From Candolleomyces eurysporus (lineage: Eukaryota > Basidiomycota > Agaricomycetes > Agaricales > Psathyrellaceae): a stretch of DNA of 64,000 nt. The position numbers were made by a program, and so were the translations under genes. The DNA is taken from NCBI GenBank assembly GCA_027579435.1, contig JANBPK010000708.1, positions 62,001 through 126,000 on the forward strand, written 5' to 3'. The notes beneath the pieces are model-generated. The model did not search any database. It was not told the origin of the DNA and was given only the letters and a program-made list of their open reading frames with translations. Position 1 is the first letter of the stretch. Each line of letters starts with the position of its first letter. Shown here one piece after another: positions 44,123 through 56,284 of this stretch.

Positions 44123-45640
44123 ATGTCTCATNCCCGTCCCTCTCCAGTCTTTCCTCGGGGGGCTTACAATCCCCATCCCAGTCCATGCCCTCACCCTCCT
44201 CAACGGCAACGTTTTCGGTATCTCTGGCTTCTGCCACCGTGCCGTCAAGGGCAACGTCGAGGGCGTGGCAGGAGCCGCTGGCCTTGTTCTTGGAGGCTCG
44301 CTCATTGCTTTAATCGATGGCAAAGCTCCGGCCGCGTTAGCCTTGCCTCTGGCACAGGTCGCAGCCTCTGGCTTCCTTGTTGGTTTAGGCACCAAGGTAT
44401 TTGAGATGCTTGCTTTCCGTTCAGCTGGTACTCAAGTTCACTGTGTTCTAGCTGTCTAACGGATGCACGTCAGGGTATGTTCTCCCCGCATTTTGCTCAA
44501 CCGTCACCAATCATCAACCATCTCCCATGCAGACATATGGTCTGTGGACTCTCGCGTCTATCGTTACGGTATGCCAATCTGTTGCCATACTTCCATGGAA
44601 TTGACTCTGACACGACCCCGTGCTTCCTTTAATTATCCTTCTCCTTAATTGGTTTTGGCCCGCTTAACCTTGTTCTACCGCCGGACGTGACGGACGCAAT
44701 AAAATCGGGGAACGGAACTGGCGCAGCTCGCTAGCGGCTACCGCATCCTTCTTCACAACTGGCGTCATAACCGCACACCTGTTTCACGGGGATTCACCTG
44801 CAATCGGCTCGTTCGACTGGACCCTGGGCCCCAGTGGAGCCGAGTACCTGGCGTACCAGTTGCTGCCTCTGGCAGCGTCCTTCGTGCTTTACATCGTGGT
44901 AAGCATTCTCAGCGCTCAGCCACCATCTTTCTATCTCCTCTAATTACTTGCTTCCGGCCTCTCATCCCCCCCACAACTCGTTCGCACGTATCAATTTCAA
45001 ATTCAGGCTCAACGTATCAAAGTCCGAAGTGGAGCTGTCAACAAAAACAACTCGTCTTCTAAATCCATTGGCCTCAGTGAGGAATCCGCCCTCCTTTCGT
45101 CCGCCTCATCCGATACCACCAACGCCACAAAACCAAACTACTACGAACCGCAATCGTCTTTGAGAACCCTCGCATTTTTCACGACAAGCGTGCAATTCGC
45201 GCTCGCACTTCAACTTTCCAGTCTCACTGAACCGATTAGGGTGATCTCTTTCCTCCTACTCCCACTCCACAAGGCATTTGATCCTTCTCTGGCATTTTTG
45301 GCAGCGGGAGCTTTGCCCCTTGCAATTGCTCTCTATCGGTATGGCAGAGGAAGCGAGGTTCCTGTCTTGGGTGGGAAGTGGGGCATCCCGAAAGGTGGCC
45401 CGATTGACTTGAAGCTCCTTGCCGGTGCAGCAATATTCGGTGTTGGGTGGGGTATGGCTGGTGTCTGTCGTGAGTATTCTTCTCATTATCTTTATTTGTT
45501 CAGAACCCTCATCGTGCGTTTTATCACGACTAGCTGGACCCGGCCTGATCAATCTGGGTCGAGCCCTCGCTGGAGGCGCCAATGCCTCTCAATTTGCCGT
45601 TTGGCTTGCTGCACTCGTTGGTGGAGGACTGCTGGCATAA
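44123..45640 (+). CDS. YeeE/YedE-type (TsuA-like) sulfur-compound transporter
   Basis: Polytopic membrane protein of the YeeE/YedE family, whose bacterial member TsuA imports thiosulfate. Six exons (44123-44396, 44452-44474, 44533-44568, 44727-44898, 45007-45469, 45534-45640) give about 357 residues. The two pseudo-symmetric halves are visible: GGLTIPIPVHALTLLNGNVFGISGF with LSNGCTSGHMVCGLSRLSLR, and later WGIPKGGPIDLKLLAGAAIF with GWGMAGVCPGPGLINLG. The Cys residues in CTSGH and GVCPGP sit where the transport-path cysteines of TsuA lie. A 60-residue Ser/Asn-rich loop separates the halves. The N at 44132 must be dropped to read MSHPVPLQSFLGG; otherwise the frame breaks after four codons. The prokaryote-like family suggests an ancient or transferred origin. 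Confidence 0.88.
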
Positions 45641-45925
45641 GCAGTTGTTCTTCCGTCCCCTCAAACTTTTCTTGGATAGTTAATCTGGACTCTCGACTAT
45701 GATATATGATCCATTATGGTAGTAAGCTCGCGTATAGCTGGCATGCAACGACAGTTTCTGCTATTTAATCTTTTAGGCATGAACGTTTGAACAGCGATGG
45801 CTGGCAGTTGTTCTTTACATATTTATTGTAGGTAATACACGTCGTTAGACTCTACACTAGCATAGTCGCTGCTGCAAACTCATGAGAATTAAGGTAAGGA
45901 TATCTCTGCAACGGGACGAGGAGAA

Positions 45926-47121
45926 TCACGACGCTACAGCTGTAGCTGCTCCCGCAGGCTGGGCGTCATTCGATGGTGCCTTTGCCGGTCGACTTCTTCC
46001 CCACTTCACAGTCACCTTCTGTCCATCTACCTCGAACCCTGGGGCCCAAGCAACCGCAGCCAACTCTGCACTCTCGCGATCTTTGAAATTCGCGAAAGCG
46101 CACCGTGATTTCGCAACATGCACCACGGACTTGATTTTCTGAAGGTCTAATGAGGGTATCGACTGAACGATGGCTGTCCGGACAGAAGCTTCGGTCGCAT
46201 TTTGAGGAAGGGAGGTGATGAAGAGGGAAGTGATGGAGGTGTCGGCTGGGGGTGCGAGGCCTTGAGTGTCGGCGTATGAAGTCAATAACCGTTTAGCAAC
46301 AGCGTCGTTTGTCCCATGATATCTATCTTGGATGCTCTGCTGAGCGCTTTGACCTGTTGGTCCACCTGAAGAGCTGGAGGAAGCGGCGTTTTCGGGAGGC
46401 TGTTCGTGTCGGTAAGGACAGTCGTCCCCGCGATTGCATTCACCCTTGAGGTAAAATGAGCAGATGTGGGGTCGGTTGCGTTTGTAGTAGGGGTCGGAGC
46501 GGGCTAGTTGTTTGAGCATTTCTTTTCCTGCTACGGAGGTGCCCNTTGAGTTGCAGGCCGGTTTTCTGGCCTCCTTCCATCTAGGTGGTTTGTCAGTACA
46601 CTCCAAGCGCTTATGCATTTTATTCATATGAAAGATACCTTAGCCTCCATATTTTGAGCATAGTATTCCCGGTTAATATCACTCGTCGGTGCCTCCGAGA
46701 CCACTCCCAGCGCCGTGTCACGGACTTGCGTTGGCAAGCCGTACTCGAGGTCAAGCAAGCAGGTTTGGCAGACATTCTTCACTTTGGCGCAGGTCTGGCA
46801 AATGACGGTGGTTTTGTATCGTGCACCTTCGCCTGGGTTCCAACGAAAGACGGTGAAAGGTCGGGCACAGGTTCCGCACGAGCGTCCGAATTCTTGTTTC
46901 GACTATTAATCGGAAAAGTGAATATCTCGAATTGTCGGAAATTGAGAATTAGACGTACCATCCGGATAAATGGGTTAGAGCCAAGGCCTAGTACAAGAGA
47001 AATCGTGTCCGGTTAGTATTCAGAAAGCCCCTTAGGGAAACGCCTTCGACGTACAGGTTTCGCAGAGAATTGGGAACTCTGACTGTTCCCAGCCTGCTTT
47101 GTTGATATCTGCTTTGGGCAT
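45926..47121 (-). CDS. SLT11: Spliceosomal protein Slt11/Ecm2 (RBM22)
   Basis: Pre-mRNA splicing factor of the Slt11/RBM22 family, which contacts U6 and the catalytic centre of the spliceosome. Minus-strand exons are 47121-47055, 46987-46959, 46902-46639 and 46580-45926 (337 residues). It begins [20 protein letters not shown] and contains the Cys-rich zinc module [37 protein letters not shown] and [34 protein letters not shown] finger follows ([21 protein letters not shown]), then an RRM ([16 protein letters not shown].. [13 protein letters not shown]). The N at 46545 shifts the frame; deleting it gives ..[21 protein letters not shown], the conserved reading. The C-terminus is shorter than in animals, as in other fungi. 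Confidence 0.94.
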
Positions 47122-47918
47122 TTTCTAGAGCTCTAGTAGTATTCCAGGGAAAAGGTTGGTTTAGAGCAGTTTCTCGATGGAAGAGAGGCTGATACACGAC
47201 GTCCAAAGAGCCGTCGTCGTCGTCGATGACGATGAAGTTGAGCTTATGCAAGTGCGCAAGGACGGCTTTGCAGAGAACATGCTGACAAATTCCATCAGAT
47301 GGGATCATCGTTTTCGGACTATTCCGTGATGTCAACCTCTAAGCGAATGGACTTGTCACGTTCACGGTTCAGGTCCTTGCTGTTTTTTGCCAAGAGGTGC
47401 CAGATCCCGCGATCTCGTACGTCAATGATGGGANGGGAGGGGGGGGGGGTACCCTCCAAATTAGGAAGGATGGCGTGTCTTGTTGTGTCCTGCCGGCCTC
47501 TGACTCAGACGGCCTGAGAGTCAATGAGGCTCACCAAGAAGGCCACGGCATCAGCAATTCTCTGTACGCCCGCCTGTCCTCCCAATTTCGTTTGGAAGCG
47601 CGGGTCCACTATTAGGTAGCCAATACGCAGCACGCTCAATGGAGGACACTTCATCTACTTGTACAGACCCTTTTGGATAACTCAAATATTGTCCAATTCC
47701 ACTACTATCTGCCTACAGGTTGCTCTCGTCGAATGTTTATTGCTCTCTGAACCATAACACACCGCCGAAGTGCCGAAGCATCCAAAATTGATGTGAAACT
47801 CCCTGCCGCTGGGATGCCGTTCGTTCGGAGAAAACCGACTCAGGGTTGATGGCGACTGATCAACGTACGGGATCGTGGAATCTGGCACCTCTTGTTTTTT
47901 GCTGTAGTCGAGGCTCTC
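47122..47918. other. Divergent intergenic region with G-rich tract
   Basis: About 800 nt between SLT11 (minus) and the first F-box gene (plus). A G-rich tract GGGANGGGA followed by eleven Gs lies at about 47429-47450. A minus-strand open stretch near 47520-47620 (..FQTKLGGQAGVQRIADAV) looks protein-like but has no start, splice sites or family. Confidence 0.45.
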
Positions 47919-50548
47919 ATGGCTCCTCGATCTTCCGCTCGTTTACGCGCCAAACGGGGCGATATTGACACTAACCTGGAGGTAGAGGAACCCCTGGTGG
48001 AGCTTCCACAGTCCTATGTCGAAGGCTCCACCGACCGTTCCAAACCTCGAGCAAAGAAGCAGAAAACGGAGGCTTCTAGCAAAAAAACGAAAACTGCTGC
48101 ACCGAGGGTCAAAGGGAGACGTGGATCACTACAGCTCATAGCTGAGATGCCTCTTGAGCTGTTTGATGAGGTGCTCAAGCTCTTGGGCCCGGAAGACTTA
48201 CTCAGCCTTTCGAGGGCGAACCGCTTCCTGCGCTCCTTGGTGCTAGATCGCCAAACTGCGCTTCCGCTATGGAAAGCTGTGGGTTATATCAATTCTCTCG
48301 TCTGACTTTCATTTAATTTTCATTACGCCAATGTAGGCCTTTGAACGCGTCAGACCAAGGCTGCCAGCCTGCCCAGATGATCTGAGCTTGCCCCAGTATG
48401 CCAACCTTCTTTATGGGCGCACCTGCTTCGTACGTCGCGCCATTAGTCTTGTGGTAGCCTGTCTGCTTAATTCCAGGAACAGTTCTGCAAGTCCGCCGTA
48501 GGTGTCAAAATCTCATGGACGTGCTACGTGCGTCACTGCAAGAATTGCTTTGACAAACAGTAAGTGTAGTCAAATTGCTTTATACCAAGCCCTTTGTAGT
48601 AACTGAATTGATTTTTTGAAGGTTTATTGATCTTGAAAGCCCTGAAGTCAAGAGATCATTGCTTGACACCCGGGTTTTTCATGTAGACAGTCGACAAAGT
48701 ACGCTCTATGGCACTGTCCCTAGGCCTGTTGCCTCCGTGTCTGATCTACTTTGCCTTAGATTGCACTACATTTACTCTGAAGTCGGACTACGAAAAACAT
48801 CTGGTCATTCAAAAACGTTTGAGTGGCAAAGCGTCGTACAAAACCTACATTAAGGAAGCAATCGAGAAGGTAACAAGTCGAAGAAAAATGGTATGTCCAA
48901 TGGATTGTTTCCGAGTAGCCCAGTCTCCCTCACACTCCACGCAGCGCTGGGACTTCGATAGATGGGAAGAAGAGCTAAAAAGAGCAAGAGAGTATGATCG
49001 CCTTGAACGTGCTGAAAGTCGGAAAGAAGGGTNTGTCGTCAATTCTTTACTCTCGCCTTCCTCTATTGAACTCCGTGACTAGCATCCTTGAACGACTNCA
49101 GAAAGCTGGTCAGTCTCTCACAATCCCGTTGTAGGAGTGAAATTAACGGGACAATCTTTGAAGGATATGCAAATGAAATAGAGCGCCTGAAAAAATATCG
49201 TCTGGATCCCTTGGAGGACCTCAAGAGTACTGTTAAGCCGATCACGGACAGAGGCAAGTAGTCTGACTTTTTCTATAATACCCAGCCGCTCATATTCTCG
49301 TGATTGCAGAGTGGGAAAATATTCAGCCCAAGCTGGTCACGAAGGTCGAAGAACTAATCGAAATGAGCAAGCAGATAGAGCGTATGGACATCATCAGGGC
49401 CCGAACCAAGGNTCTTTGTCGCGTCTACGAATACTATGTCTCACACAATCGAGACCTCGAGCTCCTCGGCCCTCAGTGTTCGGACTTGGCTAAGCGAGAG
49501 CCATTCCAAGCGCTCGTCTATGCGCCATCAGAGCAGGAAATAACCGAACNAAATTTTCTGGCGCTTCTGGACGAAATACCGAAGGCATTCAAAGCTTGGA
49601 AACGGAGTGCCGACAAAAGCTTGCTTCGCCTTGTTGAGAAGGCACTGAATAAGTCTGAACTCAACCCCAGGATACTCAGCAAAGCCGCTATAATCTTCAA
49701 ATGCCTACGATGTTCGAACCTCCTCCACCACCCTGACGTTCTATCTCATCAATGTGATCCAAGTAAGGTCCCTTACCAGATTCAGCGCCACGAGGACCCG
49801 AACAGTGCTTGGAACTATCAGCAATTCACGTTCGAAATTGAAGCCTTTCGCTATGCCCTCAAAGTCATCAAGGCAATTGGAGAGGATGCTAAAAAGGTCA
49901 CNCCGGAAGAACTTGACAAAATCGANGCACGCGTCGAAGACAAGGTCGATCGCCAGACCTTAAAAACTTGGAATTACGGGATGGGAAAATANCAAGTCAA
50001 ATCCCAGTGGATTGCGAAGGATTGGCGCCGAGCGGTAAGCTNTTATCCTTTCAGANNCACACATTGCTNACGTGTTGGCCTAGATTGTTGAGGGATATCG
50101 ATTCCAGGTACGATCTTCTTGGGAAAAGATAGACGAGTCTGCGNTGGACGTCGTCCGGAATCAAGAACAGANCGCTTGGCGTTACAGACTNGGGAAGAAG
50201 CAATGCGTGGAATGCACGCTTTTCAAGATTGTTGACAACAAGGTGGTAGTTCCCGAGGAGGAGTCAGAACCCGAGGATCCCTTGTGCTGGTTCCANNTGC
50301 ACTTCAAAAAAGAGAAGTCGGACCTCTTGGAGGGCGTTGGGGTGATGGATGAAGATGCCACNACATGNNCAGCTGGACACGANCTGTCGATGGGAACGTT
50401 CACNCATCGCCTAGAGCGAAGGAGCAGTATGCATCACAACCCATTCATNAAGAACTCNCCTAAGCCTGNCAAGATGTTGACAGTAAAATATCTTGATCNG
50501 GAGGTTAATCCCAACGGACTTCAATTTAGCCCACNANNTCTCTTCTAG
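47919..50548 (+). CDS. F-box protein with Cys/His C-terminal domain (F-box 1)
   Basis: Probable SCF substrate receptor, 712 residues in nine exons (47919-48278, 48337-48429, 48477-48559, 48622-48698, 48760-48890, 48945-49030, 49135-49253, 49310-50034, 50084-50548). A basic N-terminus with nuclear-type signals (KPRAKKQK, SKKTKTAAPRVKGRR) leads to the F-box (EMPLELFDEVLKLLGPEDLLSLSRANRFLRSLVL). Then come PDDLSLPQYANLLYG and a Cys-rich block (WTCYVRHCKNCF). After a coiled region there is a conserved TK.LCRVYEYYVSHNRDLELL segment and a zinc-like motif CLRCSNLLHHPDVLSHQC. Intron 7 uses a GC donor (49254). The 3' third has many Ns. Three relatives lie downstream at 56285, 59526 and 62459. Substrates unknown. 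Confidence 0.85.
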
Positions 50549-50625
50549 TGATACCAATAGCGNCAAGTTTNTTGACTCNNNATNNTNNTNNNNNTTNNNN
50601 CNNNANNNNTNTCTTGNNTNNNNAN

Positions 50626-50693
50626 GCATTTCTTGTAGCATTTCTTGTNGCATTTCTTNTAGCATTNCTTGCATTTCTTGTAGCATTTTTGTA
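50626..50693. repeat. 12-nt tandem repeat (GCATTTCTTGTA)
   Basis: About five and a half copies of GCATTTCTTGTA with small deletions: units at 50626, 50638, 50650, a shortened one at 50662, then 50671 and 50683. It follows an N-rich patch (50577-50625) that is probably more of the same array which could not be called. It lies between the convergent stop codons of F-box 1 and Utp21. Confidence 0.8.
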
Positions 50694-50806
50694 GCATATG
50701 TACATTGTATAACAACTCGATANNCTTTCATTTCCGAGCTGTNAAGTANCTGNGANGAATCTNGTANNTCTCTTAGCNACGATNCAGCNTCACNGAATGG
50801 TACAAA

Positions 50807-53800
50807 CTATAGAGTATCCCTGACGAAGCCCAGGGTACCTANAGAAGAAGTAATCAACTCCAAAACCCTTTGACTCTCCTTCCGATGCACCTGATAGACC
50901 TCCTCCATTGCACCCTGCAGCTCAGAGTTGGCAATCAACACCTCGCCGTGCATNTGAAGGAATGTCTTGAGGAAGGCCTCAACCGCTTCGAAATCCCTNC
51001 TCGACTTGAGCCGCTGCGTGAGTGCNTGCATGAANAGCGCGAGACTGTCAAGGGAGAGGAGAGATCGGATCTCCAGGTCNAGGGCAGCGGGTGATAATGA
51101 TTTGGCAAAGTTGAANAAGTCCTCGTCTATAACAGATCTCAATNAGAGGATAGNNGAGAANAGGCATATATGGATAGGACGTACAATCCCCATCGGAAGG
51201 NNCNGAAATCAGTTTTTGGTAGAAGANCGACTCGGCCCCNGTTGCGTCGGTTTGAAGTCGCCTGCTAGATGTTTTAGATTCCTTTTGCTTTTTGCTTTCC
51301 ACNGCGAAGCGAGGTTCTACTCCTGGCAGTGTTGGCAAGAAAAATGGTGCCTTTTCAGGAGCTTTNGGCGGTTCTTTGGGTTTATTTCGTTGCTGGAGNG
51401 GAANGNNNTTAGAGACNCAACCNGNNTAGGGAATAAGCATTGAAGGAGNTACATACTTGAATGACTTCGAGATTCAGNAATGTTTGCCAGCGCGAGCGGG
51501 GTAGAAGGGTCAANGTGATAAGCTCGCCATCTAACTGAGGAGGCGTTGAGAAAACGTCGATGGGAGCATCTTTCACGGTGAGGGATGAAATNGCTTCCAG
51601 GGCTGTGCGAACAGTGATTAGGGAAAGAAAAGTGATACAACGTGCCGCATACCTTCTTCCTCTGCAGTACCTTGCATCGATGGCAGCGAGACCTCCTCAA
51701 TTTCGTCTTCACGAATGCCTTTGAAGGCGACTTCAGCATACTGAGCGCGATTAGCCCTGTAGAATGGATTAGCTGTCTGTGGATATTGTAAAGAACGGAG
51801 ACGGTACTGACCAGAGAAATACGCCTAAACTATCGATATGTGATGTGGCAAGGAAGTCGTTGGTAGGTGAGAATGATAGACTNGTNGCAACACTCGAGGT
51901 TTTAAATGCATCAATCAAGCGGCCAGTGGGNACATCGAACGTCCGAATGATAGAGTCTAGTGAGCTTGTCACCAGCCACCGAGAATCAGGTGAAAACGCC
52001 TAGGACAGNGTAAGCGAGCGNATGCAAAGAGCCGGAGTAAANGGAACCNACCATGTCAAGAATTCTTCCTCTGAAACCTCCCAATTCACGCACAACTCTT
52101 CTAGTCTCAATGTCAATGATNCGAACGACAAGGTCGTCGCAGATGANGGCCAGCAATCCNCTATCCCGCTGCAAAATCATNGATACCGCAGTNGAAGGCA
52201 ACACCAGNGTGTGCTCTAGAGCCGCTGTTCTGAAGTCGAAGAACTACATCTTCATCAGGAATGCAGNCAGACTNAGCNTGAACAGCACTTACATTGACAG
52301 TCCCATCTAGCGTACAAGCAACAAGCCATTGATTCAATGAGTCTGTCGCAAGCCCAGTNACNGTTCTCTCTCTTTGCTTCGCCGAGTTACTGCTGTGCAC
52401 NCGGTTCTGGACTTCTGGAGGACAAGGACCGAGTTTGAACGCTCGCCTCCGGATGCCAGATTGCATGTTCCACATATNAATNTGGCCTGTCGANGAACTT
52501 GCTATGCCAAAATTGCCACACGCAGTTACACATACGGCCTGCAAAACCAGGATCGTCACGATGATGTGCTGCTTGAGAGAAGGGGCCAACTAACCTTGAC
52601 AGAGCCGAGGGTTGCCTTTTCCTTGCCTTTGCCTTTGAGTTCATCTGCGAAGCCCAGAGTGTATTTTCCAAGTCGTTTGCTCTGCATCGTCCACGTCCTC
52701 GCGAAAGTTTCGTCGGTGTGACCNGTGAGAATATCGTCCCAGTCTTTGGCCCTTGCAGATGAATATGAAATGGATGTGATAGGCGGGAACTTGAGGGAGG
52801 CAAGGGGTAGTGACAAGGATGTAGCTTTCTTCGCCAGGGAACCTGTAACAATCTTGGTGAGACGATATGGATCAATGTTCAAAGGCNCTTGGCCGACCTT
52901 GAGAAAGTTCGAACGATCTAGAGTCCCGGACAACGGAAGTGCAGCGCAAACTTCGGTCTCTCGAAGTGGTCAAGAGTTGTTTTCCGTCATCNCCGTAATA
53001 TCGAATAAGATGGGGAGGCGAGTGGTGCCCAGAACGGAATTTCAACAGGCGAGGCGCTGCAGTGGGAGAATCAAATACCCATTGCTATGAGACCGGTCAG
53101 GGAAGGTTCGGGAGCANCAAGGTAGCCCTCACCTTGACGCTGTTGTCCTCGCCGGATGTGATGAGCAAAGGTTGACCAGGAACCCACTCCAATGCTGAGA
53201 TGGCACCATCATGGGCACCGCGAACCATATGCAACAGTCTACCACCAGCATTCAAGTCCCAGAGAGCGATATGCCCAGCGGATGAAGCAGAAGCTAAGAT
53301 AGGTTGCCCGTCTACACAACGCTCGTCAGGATGAAGACTGAACAAAACAGGGTCGAAGCAACATACCACCCCGGAAACCGAGTGCCCTGATCCCACCACC
53401 CTCCATGTGCATCCGCATAAGTTGTTCATCGGCACGAACGTCGTAGACGGATATTTCTCCTGAAGTGAAGCCAATTCCGACGACGTCAATGGCAGGGGAC
53501 TGGGTGAGTGCTGTAATTGCCGAGCTATGCCCTGATTTCTTGCCTAGCAGGGGGACTGAGGGTGCCGAAAGTAGTTTAGAGCAAGCGAATTTGAAGATGC
53601 GCTTTCTGGAATGTCATTGGAAACGGGTGGGCAGAAAATAGCAGCCCTGAACGCACTGGGATTGAATATTCCAAAGTTCCAGATCTCCTTCGTTGCTGGC
53701 GATGAGAACTTTGTTCAAATACGTTGCGGGGTGAAGAATAGATGTCGCTGTGAAGCCCTTTTCAAATTCGATGGTAGATTGTAGTGCTGGAAAAAGATGT

Positions 53801-54445
53801 TAGAGTGCCGTCCTGAAGAAGGCAGAAAAACGACGTACAGCCAGTAGAGGTCTCCCATGTTAACATGCGATCTCCCTGCTCTGTTAAAGCAAGGATAAAG
53901 GTTCCAAATATTGTGATATATGACAAGTGACTGCCTAGAGGATTTTCGATTCTCAAGACCTGAGATTGCCGTTAGGTTGAAACCTTGAAACTGTTAGCTG
54001 ACGAACGTACCTCTTTCCCTCGAATGTATTTTAGCAGGAGGGTAGAGGATGCGGCCCAAACTGCGTCCCCGTCCATGGCTAAGCTCGAGATCTGGTCAAG
54101 AGCATCAGGACCTATACGAAGTCAACTTCTGTCCAACTGCAGCAGATACAAAGACAATTGCGCACCGACGAACAACAGAGTCATCTTCCCTCCCTCCCAA
54201 AGCGCCCATGACTTCCCTAAGCATGTCAAGATATGTATCCGAGGCCCCTCTGCTGCTCCCTTGTAGGATCTTGTTTGCAAGACGAATGGCACATGGTTTG
54301 TTATGAGGCCGAGAGCGCGAAATGGCACGAATAATCGAGGTTCTTTCTTCGCGGCAGATATTGATTTTGAGTCCTGGCGCAGCCTTTTGCGTGGTGGAGG
54401 GGTAGAAAGGTCTGAATCCTCGACTATTGAAGCTGAAGAGGGCAT
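50807..54445 (-). CDS. UTP21: Small-subunit processome protein Utp21 (WDR36)
   Basis: WD40 tandem-propeller component of the U3 snoRNP/UTP-B complex, needed for 18S rRNA maturation in the nucleolus. Fifteen minus-strand exons from 54445 to 50807 give 962 residues with every phase consistent, near the usual family length of about 900-950. Landmarks are RLFVPFRALGLITNHVPFVLQTRSYKG at the N-terminus, RIHILTCLGKSWALWEGGKM, LRIENPLGSHLSY, HIALWDLNAGGRLL, ITSISYSSARAKDWDDIL and TRRVVRELGGFRGRILDM. A C-terminal Utp21 domain starts at QRNKPKEPPKAPEKAPFFLPTLPG and ends in a helical tail. The gene is head to head with SRPRB across 171 nt. Confidence 0.96.
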
Positions 54446-54616
54446 TCTGATTGGCAATGCACGTCGTCCAAAGCGTTGGACTCGAGCAGGATTGCTGAAA
54501 AAATGGATCAAACGGGCCGTATCCCCGCCATCAGGGCCGCAGACAAATACGGCACGCATTCCAGGTACGTCCCAGATTGGTCGCGTCGTCACTCCCTGTA
54601 GACTGTGTCTCCAACG
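54446..54616. promoter_or_regulatory. Bidirectional promoter of UTP21 and SRPRB
   Basis: Only 171 nt separate the two divergent start codons, so the promoters must overlap. The start chosen for UTP21 is the ATG at 54445 because the family homology begins soon after; an upstream in-frame ATG would invade this region. Confidence 0.5.
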
Positions 54617-55601
54617 ATGTCCGACGACCACCTCCCCCACAAAACGCCAGAGGTTTTGGCTTTATCCTCAACCTTGCCACCTCAGACTCTCCTTATTAGT
54701 AGCTTGATCGCTGCTCTGGTTCTTGTTGTCAGTAAGTATTGTCCCTTCCGTGTCCGAGTCTCCACTGACGGAGTCCGAAGTCCTTGTTTTCGTCAGCAGG
54801 AAAAAATCCAATGCTCAGGGGAATGCTTTGCTTCTCGTAGGCCCCATGGACTCTGGGAAGACCACTATCTTCTCGAGGGTACGTTGGCTTACAACGCTAG
54901 AGAATAAGACTGACCCGCAGTACAGCTGGTCTACAACCAACACATACCCACAACCACTTCGCTACAAACCAACGCCTCCAGCTTTACTCCGGTGCCGTCA
55001 AAGACGATACAAATTATTGACATCCCCGGACACCCACGGATACGCGGCCAGTTCGCGGACCATTTGAATAGCGCCAAAGCAGTGGCTTTCGTTGTGGATT
55101 CAAATACTGTATCTCGCAATGGCCCTGCCGTAGCAGAGTGAGTGTTTCTTTCATTTGATTTTACTCTTCCTGACCTGGAATCATTTCAGACACTTGCACC
55201 ACATTCTCCATGCTTTGACGAATCTTCCACCTTCACAGGCTGCCCCAGTCTTGGCCATCATTTGCAACAAATCTGACGTCCTCAAATCCTCGTCGTCAAC
55301 TACATCTTCCGCACTTGCCATTAATCGAGTGAAGGCCATCCTCGAAAGAGAACTGGAGAAACGTCGTGTCGCTCAAACCGGCGGGGTCGGTGTGGAAGGC
55401 CTGGGCGAAGAAGGAGAAACCACAGAACTCGGCGGACTGGAATGCGGAAGTGAGAAAGCTTCGTTCAAGTTCGATGATTGGGAAGGAGGAGATGTTGTAT
55501 TCTTGGGCACTTCCGCTCGACCGGATGACTCTAAAAAGTCTGGCGAGTTGTCCGAAGACGGCCTTTCGTCCCTTCAACAGTGGCTTGAAGATTTGCTGTA
55601 A
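54617..55601 (+). CDS. SRPRB: Signal recognition particle receptor subunit beta
   Basis: Membrane-anchored small GTPase that holds the SRP receptor alpha subunit at the ER. Exons 54617-54735, 54797-54878, 54926-55137 and 55190-55601 give 274 residues. An N-terminal transmembrane helix (TLLISSLIAALVLVV) is followed by the P-loop GPMDSGKTTIFS, the T-loop region QHIPTTTSLQTN, the DIPGHPRIRGQF motif typical of SRP receptor beta, and the guanine-specificity motif NKSD. A 70-residue charged insertion rich in Glu/Gly separates NKSD from the last strand (VVFLGTSAR). The first donor is GTATTG (54736), not the nearby GTAAGT, since only that choice keeps frame. Confidence 0.94.
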
Positions 55602-56284
55602 TGTAGTGTAATTTGCACGGCTGTAATACTATGGGCACCTCCTAATTGGGATAAAACCAAACATACGCCAACACATCTTTCCCTAAAATTGCGATGCGTA
55701 CTCGATTTTCCTCTCTCATCGCAACCTTTTAGACAGTACCAGCCCAGGCAGCTCTCAGCACAGCGGGCGAGGTGATTCAGGTACAGCGTAGAACGATGCG
55801 GTTAGGTAAAAGAACTCGGTCGCCCACTTCCATGGTGAGCTGAGCGTCAGACCTTTCCTACATCCCTCCTCCATCTCCCTTATCACGCTCTTGTTTCCCT
55901 GCGTAGACTCTACCACGTCCTCTTCGTACTGGATGAAATACAATGCTTTTTCTTGTTCTTGACTGGCCGCTGTTCAAGTCTATATCGTCGGGTGGCACTC
56001 TGCCTTGACAATTCCCTTGGCATCCTTTCATGCACCGTCAGTGTACCTGGCAAACCTCAGGAACTCGTCAAGCAAACATTTCCTGGCCTTTGTTTTCGTG
56101 GAATCGTGGAAACAATGTTCCTGCAAATCGAGAAGGGCGATTGCAACGACTATCTCGTTCTTTGTTTTTGCATTTTCGCATAAAAGGGACTTGCCTCTAC
56201 GCCATTAATTCAGCATCTTCAACGACACCTTCCTTCTATTTCCTGACTCTTCTCCGCGCAGGCGCGGGGAGTTTCACCCTAGAC
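55602..56284. other. Intergenic stretch, no gene supported
   Basis: About 680 nt. Short open frames exist on both strands but none has splice or family support. It contains the SRPRB 3' flank and the promoter of F-box 2. Confidence 0.5.

Noticed and set aside
47490..47620. Protein-like minus-strand stretch (FQTKLGGQAGVQRIADAV)
   Set aside because: No start, stop-delimited exon or relative found; too short to call a gene or pseudogene.
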